Assembly: GCF_022605725.1 (NCBI RefSeq)
Contig: NC_065555.1
Location: 8,384,938-8,448,937 of the forward strand
Source of the DNA: Anthonomus grandis grandis
Taxonomy: Eukaryota; Arthropoda; Insecta; Coleoptera; Curculionidae
Direction: 5' to 3'
DNA length: 64,000 nt
A model generated the notes under the pieces. The model did not search any database. It had not been told where the DNA came from and saw only the letters and a program-made list of their open reading frames with translations. Position numbers and translations under genes: made by a program. Every line of letters starts with the position of its first letter. Position 1 is the first letter of the stretch. Below, piece by piece: positions 1 to 12,800 of this stretch.

Positions 1-3000
1 TTATGCTGATGCAATTAGCGGAAAGTTAAACAGAAAACGAGTATACCCAGCTCTTGTACGGACGGGACTTAAACAAATCACACAACCTAACTCTCATGAT
101 TTTGCGGACACACAGCACGAACTAGAATGTTATTTATTTAGCCGCATCTGAACCCTTGGTAATTTATGCCGTTGTTTTCTGTCGAGTTTAAATAAATGCG
201 GCCGCGATAACACTAGTTTGCAATGGAGGGCCACAGTTTGCACAATTTTGTTGCAAACGATTCCCTTTACAATTGTAAATATTGCCCTCGTGACTTAAAA
301 GTATGGCGATATATCATCTCCGATCTGTTTTGGAAAAACCGAAGTAAAAAATTTTTTTTATTGCCAATTCTGATTGAATATTAATATATCAAATAGTCAT
401 CGTCAAAGTAATCTCATTAACACTATTATAAATATAATCAACTTTAAGTTTATTTAATTAACAATATTATAATATTTAACTTTAAATTGTTAAGTATGTT
501 CATATAAATATAAATAGTGAATAATTTTCATATTGATATACCGGCCTCTTTGAGTAAGGATTTCATAATTTTGAAACATACATTCAATCTTAGACTTATC
601 TTTGCTATTTTTTTTAATTTAAGATTATTGCAAATACATTGACCTCATGCGTACTCTCAATTTATTTTAAGATCAAAACCTATTTTTGTGACCCATTTAA
701 AGCAATAGTTTTATCCATATAAACATTATTATTTCATATGTCTTTATATTTTTGATTCCTAGGCAGTAGATCCATAATTATCTTTTATATCAAATGCATG
801 TAAATAAAACTGGAGCTAGAGCTGTCATTAATCATAACAACTCAACGTTCATGTCAATGAAATGCATGAATTAAATTTAAGTTTTTGAAGGTGTTAGAGA
901 ATGAACAAGTGGTAAACTAATTGCTGGACTATAATTTAACGTTTTTTTCAAAAAGGTTAAATACAAGTTTTATAATTTTTAAGTCACCCAAACGGCGTAA
1001 ACATCGTTCAAAATTTAAAGTTTGAATTAAAAGTTTGCTTAATCAAAGAAACTAAATATTTCGTTTAACAATTCTTGTATTAGTTCATTAGCCTTACGAT
1101 TGTATTTAGATTTACTAGGAAAAAGCGAAATATTTTTCTTCTCTTGTTCATTGGATCTTTATTTACGAGTTTGTGATCACTGAGACCAGAAGAACTTTGA
1201 TTTTAAGGTACCTCATGGGGCTCCAAGTTAACAAAGACATCATCAAGTACATACAAATCTAAATCTCTACATGTTAAAAAAAAATCAAATACATTCTTCA
1301 TCCAAATGTCTAGAATAATGAATAGATCTTCTATTGGGTCTTACTAGGACAACGTTTAGGCTCGCTTGGGTGCTACTTCCTTTCCATCTTTTTTAGGGTC
1401 ACAGGTCCCGTTAAATCTCAGTGAACTGCGCCAATATCTCGTATTTATTTTACTCCGTATTTTATATTTTAGCTGTTGTATTATATAACTGTTTGAAAAT
1501 ACTCACTTTATCCTTTTTGATAATTTTATTAACTTAAGATCTGTAACCAACTGTTCGAGGTTACTAGACTGTAAATATGTACTATCTATTTATTTATACT
1601 GTAATATAAATATAAAGCCCACAAAGTTTTAACTCCTGCAGCATAACTTTAAACTTTAGAAAATATGAAAAAGCACCATAGTAAATATAAAAAGGTAAAT
1701 AAATACATGTAAATAATTTAAAATACAGTTTGCAATTGTTGTAGTTCGCCTTTTAGTGAAATATTTATTTGATTAACAAATATAACTTATTTTTTTATTT
1801 TTTTATTGTAGTATTTTATACAATTCAAACTCTGAAACTATGTTTTTATGTTTTTAAGATAATAATTTAAATCAATTTAAAATATTTAAAATTCAATTAA
1901 AAATGTTTTATTAGTGGATTTTTAAATAAAATATATAACAAATGTGTCATATTATGTTAAGTCTAAATACGAGCGATAGTTTTTAAAGTTATTTTTGGTC
2001 TTGCATCTTTACAAAAATAAATATACTAGTTTAAAGGTTTTTTTTCTCAATTAAACTGAATAAAAAAATTATCCTCTAAGTTAATGTTAATATAATTTTC
2101 TATTTTTTTTAAAAACTGTGCGATAGTTATGATCCAACAATATTTGTGTAACAGTGAAAGGTTTTTCCATACGTTTTTATTTTTGTCTTCTAATAGTTTA
2201 TAGATCCTTTTTCCTAGATATTTCTTACAAATCAAATATTTTTACAAACAATTTTCTTGTTACTAAGTATAACAATTTCACAAAGTTCAAAGTCTTTTCA
2301 GTTTGAGCATAACTTAGTAAATTATAGTATAACTAAAAAACTATTAAACTAAACATATAATACTTTCTTGAGTGTAAAATACAAAGTTTAGTTTGATCTA
2401 TAGCTAATTGCTTAAAAAGTAACTATTGGTGTTTTCACTTTAAGCTATTTTCTAAATCTTAAAAGTCTCATAGAAAACTTAAACCTTAGTTACTAAAAAG
2501 ACCGTAAATGGATTAAGATTTTGCCGAGCTAAATCAGCTGTCAGTTCTCTTTTCTGGTCGTTTCTAGTATTGCACCAATTTGGTCTAAGACAAAGTTTTC
2601 CACTCACGATCTTTCCCAATACTTCCGAATTAGTTCCATTGCTCGTTTTCCTTCCGTTTGTAACGTAACGTACTGAAGTTTTTGCGGAGAAGTAGGTTTG
2701 TTATAGTGAAACTTATTTAATTGTTTTTATCTTCCAAAAAGTTAAAATATAATTTAAAGAAAAAGTTTAAAAATGTGTTTGTATCGATTTTTTAACTATA
2801 CCAACTTATTTGCAGATATACGTGATACGTTTATTTTGTTGGCTTAATTTAAAGTCTTTTATTTTTTACTACTGATGTAACCACACTACTATATATAAGG
2901 TGACTTATAAAAATAGTCTTGTAAGGTTTACGATTTTGAGTGTGAATATTTAAAAAAATCTTGTTAAACACCTTGAATATTTTTTAATTAATATACAAAA

Positions 3001-3023
3001 TTGATATATTTAATATACATAGA

Positions 3024-3074
3024 TTAATTAATATACATAGATAAGGCCATGGCATATCTATGTATATTAATTAA
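3024..3074. repeat. Perfect 20-bp inverted repeat with 11-base loop
   Basis: The arm 3024-3043 is the exact reverse complement of 3055-3074, separated by 11 bases that include CCATGG. Part of the left arm (taatatacatagat) also occurs as a direct repeat just before it. The arm is AT-rich, so it could be a small foldback element remnant or a replication product. Confidence 0.8.
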
Positions 3075-6000
3075 GAGTCGAGAGTTGTGTTTTATGTAGT
3101 ACTTATATTCTTGTAGCTTTAAACAAACAAAAATTAAAATACTAATCGTACGCTGAGAAAAAACTTGGCAACGCCAAAGAAGAAATTTAGGAATAAACAA
3201 GTTTAAGTTTTTCAATTTTTTGTAATAATCAAAAACATGAATACTTAATAAATACACGTTGGGCATACTTTATACGTTTATATGCTTATAATATATATAT
3301 TTTAAAAGCAGATCTACCTTAAAAATCGTGTTATTCACATTTTCAAACTAATGCTCTTTTACAAGCCGACAGACAATAAGGTTTTGTAACGTAAACCAAA
3401 CTTTTCTTCTTTTCTTGTCTTGGATAAATGTAAGTTCTGCATGTGAAACAGGTCGTTCCGAGAGAACAGAGGTAAAATAAAGTAATACGGTGTTTGTATA
3501 GTAGGGAAAACATACTTTACGACCTTCCAGTAACAAAAGAGTTTTACTTTGAAAAAAATATAATTGCTTTTTAAATTCTTAGATATAAGATTTTTTTCCA
3601 TCGTTAATTGTTTAATAATTATTAATTAGTTACTCTAAGCAGTATGCTAATTTACCAAAATGGGTATTAATATATTATCGTTCTGCCTTATTGGCTAAAT
3701 ATATCGATAATCCCTGGAGCCTACAAGAAATGTGCATTAAGCCCTTGGCAAAATTATTGGTGTGCATCGATGCCATTCATAAGAATAAAATGATGTTTCC
3801 AATTTAAATCAATTTTTTTGTATTTTTGGTAAATTTATGTTATTAATAGAGAGGATAGAGTTTAATCGGGTCAAAAACTCTCACTTAAAAATGAAATATT
3901 TTATGAGCAACACTAGAGTACTAATTTAATAAAATTATACTTATATATTTGAAAACTTTGAAAATTAAAAAAAATATTTTTTTTCTTAACCTTCGGCTTA
4001 TTTTGAGATATATATAAACAGGTACATAATACCTATGTTTCTTGATCTGCAAAAAGCATTTGATCCATAAACATTAATTTTTGTATTAAAAAAAACTAGG
4101 TAAGGTAGCTGGTGTGGGTGTAGGAGTTGCCCAGAGTTGTTGGGACTTTTGCAATATTTGTTACATGTTCAGAGTCCTAAATATTTAAGTTTAAAAATCA
4201 AATAGCTATGCTAGTTTCTTCGAGAGTTACTAAAACAGAAGTTGAAGAAACACAGTTTATAGGTTATAAAACAAGTTGGTAAAAAAAAAATTATTCCTAT
4301 AATAAAAATAAATAAATCAGGATTTAATAAAGTAAACCAATTTAAACATCTTCGTTTTATAAATAAATTGACAGGGAGTGTTTTCATTTAGTAAAAGCGT
4401 TCTTAAATTAAATAACTAAAATACTTTGACAATCAAAACCAGTATATAAAATGCAAAAATTTAGATTATGAATAAACATTTAATAAAAGGAAGTTCATGT
4501 ATTAAACTTTTAAAACCTACTTTTAATACAATACAGCTTATCTAAGGTGTACTATGAATTTAAAAATGTTAGTGGCTATTAAATTCATTAGTTTGCTGCT
4601 TAAATTCTTAACTTCATGAATAACTTGTCTGAATATTTTAAGTCTTATTTAAAGTGTAAAGAATAAAAGTATTGACTTTAAAACTTATAAAACTCAAGAA
4701 AATATATTTTGAATTGAATTGATACTGACAAAATCATATATTGTATAATAAAAAATCAGTATATAGTTAAACAGGACCTGTCTATTCGAAGAAGCTGAAC
4801 TATGTCTCGCTGATAAGTCATACATATAAAAACATCAGTCCAATTAACGATTCTGACCCAATTGTTCATCGAAAACTGATACTGAAAACGATTCTTAAGT
4901 ACCTCACATATATTTTTTATTCCACACATGAGTATTGTGAATGTTCCTTAAGGCGTTTCTTGTGAATTTGGCTTTATTGGTAAAAAAGAAGCAGTGCTTA
5001 ATGTAAGTAACGTATAATAGTAAATGATGGATTTACAACAATATGTAAAAAGAAGAGCTCAAATCTCTTGATATTATGCAATAAACTTTACAATAATGCT
5101 TGAAATATTGCAAATTGATTATAACATAAAACTTCAATAAATTTACCCTTCACATTAAATTGGTTTTTGCTGCAAATCTTATTTACCATTTATTTTTGAA
5201 ACTAAGCAATTCTAGACCTACATTTAGAAAATCACTTCCGTAATTATGGCCTTATATAATCATCCTGTATAAAACTTACTTTGACTTATTTTTAGAATAA
5301 TTTTTTTGTACTAATTTAATTACTAAAAATTAGTATTATAGTCGTATAAACAAAAGACGGCTTTTTAACTTTTGTAGCAATTATTTTTAAAGTAAAAAGT
5401 GTTTTTTAACTGTAAAAAGGCATTTTGTCCAAAAGTCGTGGTTGTAAGCAAACATCATTAAAACAGTAAGTTGTCAACGTTAATGTAAACGTCTTATCTA
5501 GAAAGGGTTAATGAGTTCTTTTATAATGGCTAATACAAAGTCCTTTTTAAATAGCAATGGTGACTTTTCACTAACTTCTTCTTTTGTGAAGATGTAATAT
5601 TTAAATATTAAAAAAAGCTATCGTGTTCCACCATCTTAAATGATCTAATAAGAGAAAATGAGCTTTATTTTTAGGTTAATCTTGGGTAGCTGATAATATA
5701 GTTAGCTAGACTCGCTCTTTGAGGATTTTCCTTTTTCCAGGTTAAAAAAAAAACAATTTGAAAATATTGCATATTTGCAGATATTTTAATAAAAATCTCG
5801 TGGTCGACATAATATATTATATATATTTGTTTATTATCTTTATCGTTTCATAGTTTGCACAATATGTTTGTTTGGGATAGCTATTTTTGCTTTTCTACTA
5901 AAATGATGTCGAATATATTCTTTGTGACGTTTTGATCGGTTAAGATAGTCTCAGTGGCGCTAAGGAGGTAAAGTTTTCGGAATTCTTTTAGGAACATAGT

Positions 6001-6305
6001 TACCTAAACTTTCTTTTAAAAATATATTTAATTTTAGTGCTAGTTCTTGATGTATAATTGTAGTTACCACTATTTATATCATGTTTTTCTTTGTTTACAG
6101 TAGAGGCAGATATTTTAAATCCTGCTATGTCCTGAATTATTTTTATAATATTCTATCGTATATTGAAGTTATTTTTAATCAGATTATATTCAGATTTTTC
6201 GAACTCATGGAACATAATTACTTATTGCTTTTATTCTATGGTGAATTTCTTTTCGAGTTTTCGGTATTATAAATCGGAGCGAGGGTGGCAGTAAACGGTT
6301 TTTAA

Positions 6306-6349
6306 CGTTGATTGAATAATAGGAATAATAACCTATTATTCAATCAACG
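6306..6349. repeat. 18-bp perfect inverted repeat flanked by a direct repeat
   Basis: The arms 6306-6323 and 6332-6349 are exact reverse complements with an 8-base loop. The string acggtttttaacg occurs both just before the left arm and just after the right arm, so the hairpin sits between two direct copies. This looks like a foldback insertion with a duplicated target, or a template-switch product. Confidence 0.75.
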
Positions 6350-6896
6350 GTTTTTAACGATAAAATTTATAGAGGTGGCGGCAAATTGACCAAAGCTTCC
6401 AAAATTCATAGATATAAAATGTAATTATACAAATTGTATACATATATTAAAACGTTAGATTCTTGCTCTCTTGGGTGTTGCTACATTAAAATAATATTTT
6501 TAATTTAATCGTTTTATGCTTTGAAAATCAACTTTGAATATTTTGATTCTATTTTCCTGCATAGGGAACTTTCGAAATTTTAATCTATGATTTATCACTA
6601 GTGTTTGGGTATCTTATTATAAAGTATGAAAATTATAATATAAAATTACAAGTTTTAGTTTAAATATTAACTTGATAACTATAGACCTACGTAAATAACA
6701 CTAATTTATTTAAGCTTACAGAATTAAGTCAGTTAACTTATAAAAATAGTCTTAGGAATTGGAATTCATAAAAATTAAATTTATTGTTAAAAAACAACTT
6801 TAAGGTAAAAACAGCACAAAAAATAATTTTGCTAAAATTTGCTAACTTTTCTTTGTAATTTTGCTCTCGAAGTTAATACCGCAGTTTTTGTTTCAG

Positions 6897-9800
6897 GTGT
6901 TGTGCAATTCCGGAGGACTCTACGACATTCCATTGAAACAGCTGCCGCCCACCGTAGAGCATCTATCTTTGACAAGAAATCAGTTTCCAGTTGTGAAAAG
7001 CGATTCTTTTGCAGGACTTCGTTTCCTTAAAAAATTGTCATTGGATGGGAACAACATATCATTAATTAAGCCATTTGCATTTAGGTAAGTTTATGTCATT
7101 GGTTTTCATAGTAACTACGTTCCTATCCTTATTTATCATGTCAATTGTAAAATAATGGCGACACAAAATTTTTCGAAAAACAAAATAAAAAGAAGGAGAC
7201 ATGTTGATATGTTAAGGGACTTTTCGGAGTATTCTACAAATAATAGAAGAAGAAAAATGTAAGGAGGGTATATACCGATATTTGCTTTTGTTTCTTTAAG
7301 GTAATATTACAAGAATTAAAAAAAACCTACTACTAAATAAAAACAAGCTACCCACGTTATATAATAAGACAACCTGTTACTTGTCGATACTATATTTCTA
7401 CTTACTGCTTTCTTTAGGATAAGACAACCAAGAAATGAAAAAATATTACTTGTGTATGGCCAGCTCCAGAATTTTCAAATTCAGAAGAAAATATTAAACA
7501 TCGATACTAAGGAGGCTCATAAGCTACCTGTGTGATACAACATTTAGCCGAGTGAAACTACATAAGTTGAGAGCCAAGTATTAGCGCGGATTGTTAAGTG
7601 GCTTAAGGAGAGGATTAATTTCGCGATACGCCGCAAATAGAACCGTGGAATAAAGTAGAGAGAGTTATCGGCGCCTGATCTTTCACCTTTAAACTTAGTT
7701 TTAGTAACATATTTCATTTATTAGAAGTATTCCTCTTATTTTATGATCCTACTTATTTTAACTCTTATTTGGTTAAATGTAATTTTTTTGACAAGCAGAC
7801 TATTTAGCTCATTATACTTTTTATTAATCATGTATTTATCATCAGATATTGAAGTTTTTTTTTCAGATAGTTTATGAATAAATTCACCGTTGTTTTCTTA
7901 ATATTTGTATGCAGGGTTATTGATGACCGATTGGACGTTAAAAGAAATCTGGTTACTCCGTTTTATAAATATAAAATATTTTCACAGCAGTTATCAAGAA
8001 AAAAAGTTAATTTCAAATTTTTCTTCATCAAAATTCAAGTGGATGAATTAAAATTAACCTGATATTTCAACTATCCATTTCAAAAGCTCTGTCTCTTAGT
8101 CATCCTCAATCAGATTTGTTCTATGTTATATAAGGTAATTTGAAACTAATGACCCAAATATTAAAAAGAGCAAAAAGTGCGCTTTTTTCTAACAGAACAT
8201 CCTGTAAATAAAATTCCATTAATGTTCTTATACCTAAATACCAAAATAGAAGCTATGTAGTTTGCCGTTTTTGACCTAATTACCCATCTACATGACCCTT
8301 AATTAATAATGTAATATGCGACTTAAACGTGTAAGGAAATGGATACATGGTTACCATACATGTATTATTCATGTCATATTGTTTTACAAACAAACTCGTA
8401 AAATATAATTTGCATCAAATAATCCTATGAGTAACGTTCTCAATAAGAGTGCCGGAGTTAACTTTCATCTCAAATGTAATACCTTTTCGAATTTGCCAGT
8501 ATTTATTTTAGGGATATGTATTCGAATGGTATTCATATTTTAAAATAAGTATTATGCAATTATATGTAATTATGAGAGCTTGATTTTAAATTTTTCTCTA
8601 ATTTAATTAAAAGGTATAGGGAATAAACATTAAATCGGACATCTGTATATATTTTGCCGATGATACCAAAACAAATATTTTTTTAGTATTGATATTTTGA
8701 CCAATAAGCCCTTGAAGTTGTAAAGCGAAAAAAATTTATTCCAAATACTTTTTGTATATTACGCATATATTTTGCAATATTATTTGTTTGTCATAATAAA
8801 TGTTTAAATAATGCTTATTTAAAGATGATAGTATTTTTGTTGTTTGTATTGTTTGTTGGTGCTATTCTATTACCTTAACTTATTTATCTTCCTAATCTAT
8901 ACTCTATTCCTAATTTATACTTTAATCACACGTCTTTGTTTTTATCCATTATTACCTTACAGAAACTGGAAATTGGTGGTAATCCAAGATTCCTAAAGCT
9001 TATTTAAGGAAAAAAGAAAGGTTGTATCGCGTAAGAGAAAATCAATCTACAGGTATTTGTAGGATTACACATTATGTGATATGATTCATGGCACCAATCT
9101 TCTAAGGAAACAACTTCTCTACCCTTTCCACTTATCACTCGTAAAAAAATCAAAATTATCTGTAAAGATTGAGTTTTGCTAATTGTCGCTGGGTTACAGT
9201 GAACCCAACATTAGGGGTACAACATTGTTTCTGTTCATGAACTTTTAGTGCATTCTACCTTTTATGAAGGATTCAAAATGAATTAGAATATGATATTTGC
9301 ATCAACTTTTGACCTTTGACCTTTGATCTTTGACCAAGCTGCATTCAAAAAAGTCTCCTTACTTTCAGTTAATTTACACACAACTCTCACGCAAAATTAA
9401 AGCACAAGAACTTTCATTTCAACAAGTCCGTAAGAATTCAAAGGATACCTAAAAGCTGAAGAACGAAAAAAGAAGATAGAAAAAGCTAAAATTATTAACG
9501 TTTCTTCAGAAAATGTCGCACTAGAAGCTAAACAGATGTAGGAAAAACGTAAAAAAAATATCGTGAAAAGAAAAGTAGGATTCGATAAAGACTCAACAGA
9601 CGAAGGAAATGTGAACGCGGCGATACTTGTAATTGGAGATTCTGATAACGATATTGATTTCATAGGAGAAATCTATGAGAAATTGCAGTTTTTATTTTGA
9701 TAAAGTTTATAGACAAGAATAAATTATTACATAGCTGAAGTATTATGTAAAAGAGATAAGAAGTGTAAGATTAAAACATTATTGTTAAAATCTTATGGAT

Positions 9801-12800
9801 GTGTCACAATTACACAACTGTTCTTTCATTATTAAACAAAAAAATTTTAAATGATTTCTCAGCCTTAATTTGTATTTGTGACAATCACATTTTGGTTTGT
9901 TCAATAAATAAAGTCAATATTTACCAAAACCTATTCTGTGTTTGGTTGTGAAACATTCTCCCTTACTTTTTAATCATGTTTTCGTTATAACTCTTCCTAA
10001 AAAACCCCATCTCGTAAGGACCCAACATTAATGACGTAAATTAAAACCATACCAAAAGCTTTCATAAAGTTAAACCGCTATCATTAAATTTCATCTCACC
10101 TAAATCAGTCAACGTCGTAATATTAGTTCACGTTAAATGCAGTAAGAATTGCGTCTCCGAGCAAAGAATTCTGCTCGAGCTTGAAATAAACCAAGATTAT
10201 AGTTGTTTTCATTATCGCGTTTTCCGCACAATTTGGCTTTCAGCAGAGTCATGGTTCGGTTTCCGCAGACTTGTAATTTTGTTTTGATTATAAAAGCCGT
10301 TTACAGAATGCGGCAAAATGTAATAACGTTTTAGAGCTAAGCAAAAACTTTAAGGGTTGAAGGCAAAACTATTCATTAATTGTATAAAATGTAAGCCATT
10401 CCTTAAATAAAACTATAGGTGCATGTACATATTACTATAAAAACTTGAAAATAAAATCATATTCTTTTTTCTAAAAAAATGGCATTTCATTTACCAAATC
10501 GATATTATCATTTAACTTTAGAAATGATTTTAATTATTATACGAAAAATATTTCTTAAGAATATAAATTAGTAGTTACTGAAATAAAAATTTCAACATTA
10601 TCTTAATTCATAACATTACATTTATAATGTTTATTAAATTCTAATTTAATTTTTTTGATATCCTGTTAAGAGCCAAATTACATGTGATCTGTGATCCTAA
10701 GCATCTTTTTCTTAGGCCTCCTAGATCAGTAATTTGCTAATTCTTACTGCATTGAGCAGGAAGTATATTTACTCAGTACCCATAATTAAAGAAAACAAAA
10801 TGTTTACAATATTTATTTTACTTACTAATTATGAGTTCTTATCAAGCATGCTAATAAGTCAGCTTTGTAAATTATTGGCAGGATGTAATATAAAGTTTTG
10901 AATCTAACTGACTCTTTTAATTTTTTCAGAAAGTTTACCAGATTTTACGTTTGGATCTGAAAATATCAACACACTATATTAGCAGTCTATCAATATAGTT
11001 TAAGTGTTCTTAAGTTAGTTAGTTGTAATCATATACTTTTACCCATCTCTAATATCTGCTTTAAAAATGATTTCCTTAGACTGCCACTGAATAACTGGGA
11101 CCTTTTCATTTACCTGTGTGACTATTCTAATACTATATGTAAGAAAAATAGGGCAGCAAGCAACAACATAAATTCGTTGCCTGAAGAAACGAATTGATAT
11201 ATTCAGAAGTTGTACAAAAATCCTATATTAGATTTAATTACATAATACAAAGTTAGGTAGGATATTGAAAAGAAGAAACGAGCTCAGAGATTAATAGATT
11301 GAACCTCAGCTCCTAGGTATATAAAAAAAAAATCTATTATACCTCAAGTAAATTATTGTATTTAAAACTTATTGAACTTAAATTAAATTAAGTATATCGA
11401 ACGGTATCGTTACAGATTTAAGTTCATATTTCTTTTAAATACGTGAATAAGTCTATTTTCTTCTTCTTTTCAATTGTTGAGCGTGTGAGATAAAAATTTC
11501 TAAATTGATTTTTGCTATAAGTGACGTAATACCCAATATAATAAGTAACTCATAATACAAAACGTCACACAAAAAGTGGAAAACCTAAAATTAATAAAAA
11601 GGCTTCTAAGGCATAAAAAATGGGAGCAGAAGTACTTAAGAATTACTTATGCATACCAAGTTTGGAAAATTGCTAAATAAAATAAAAATAAGGCGTTACA
11701 AAACAAAAAACATAATAGTATAAAAATAGATCAATTAGTAAAGTCGTGATAAGCAGTTCCGAATCATAGGGAGAGCTATTTCACCAAATGTTATATATCA
11801 GCGGAATGAGATGGAAATAATAATTCGAATTAGAAAAAAAAATTGTATTTTAGCATTTTCGTTTTGGTATAACTTAAAATTCTCGAATGCATACAAATAA
11901 ATTTTTGCTTAAAGCTACATAGTAAAAATCAAGAAATATATGAATTTTTTAATTAAATATTGGAATACTTCATGGCAATTTGAGACATAATAGTAGATAT
12001 CACAACATATTTGGTAAAAAAACGATGATTTCTAAGTCTTTTTCAGTGCATTTTTAATCGGATAATAATAAATAATCCGATGGCCTCTACGGATTATTTA
12101 ACTACATAGCTTTTAACTTAAAATTTTCAGGTCCGTATTTTAATTTATTTGAATGATGCATTTTTAAATAATATGATGGTGAGGCAAAGTAGTTTCAATT
12201 TAAATGTAAAATTATTTCTTAAACAAAAATAATTAAATTAAATAATAAAATTGATACTTCATTTTGTCGCGAATAGTTTTTTTTTAATGATTTATTCGTT
12301 TACGCAGAAAGGTGTGTTACTGACCTCATACTTGCTAAAACTATTTATGGTTTCGATTCATTTCTTTCTCTAATAATCTTCCAAAATATTATTTTTTTAT
12401 GTTTCATCCCTTCCTCCGGAGTGAGGTCTCTGACACTAAATGGACATTTTATTTGCATTATGTCTTTTTCTCCAATAAGACCATCTAGAGTTTGTGCCAA
12501 ATATAGAGCGCTTTAACTAATAAACAGGCCACAGAGCAATATATTTTTGTTAAGTATAATATACAGGGCATTCCATTTAAAAAATCAAAATTGCAGTACG
12601 TTTTGATAAACGCGGCAATGTCGCCATTTAAAAAATATTTTAGATTGATTAAGCCTGGTTTATTAAACTACGATAAAAATGAAAAGTTCATTTCCATCTA
12701 ACGTAACATCAGTTATCAACCAACCTCTATATAGACGCGTATAAGTGCTTTTCTAAAAATGAAGATGCCATTGAACCTGTGTACCAATTAAAAATATTGT

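Larger units (their letters stand above)
1..6896. other. Non-coding upstream region of the LRR gene
   Basis: I find no convincing exon here on either strand; open frames are short and of low-complexity AT-rich composition. The first 330 bases are more GC-rich than what follows and contain ordered sequence such as CTCGTGAC and GCGGCCGC, so they may be a conserved non-coding or 5' exon/promoter region, but nothing proves this. The missing signal-peptide exon of the LRR gene could lie here or further left. Confidence 0.5.
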
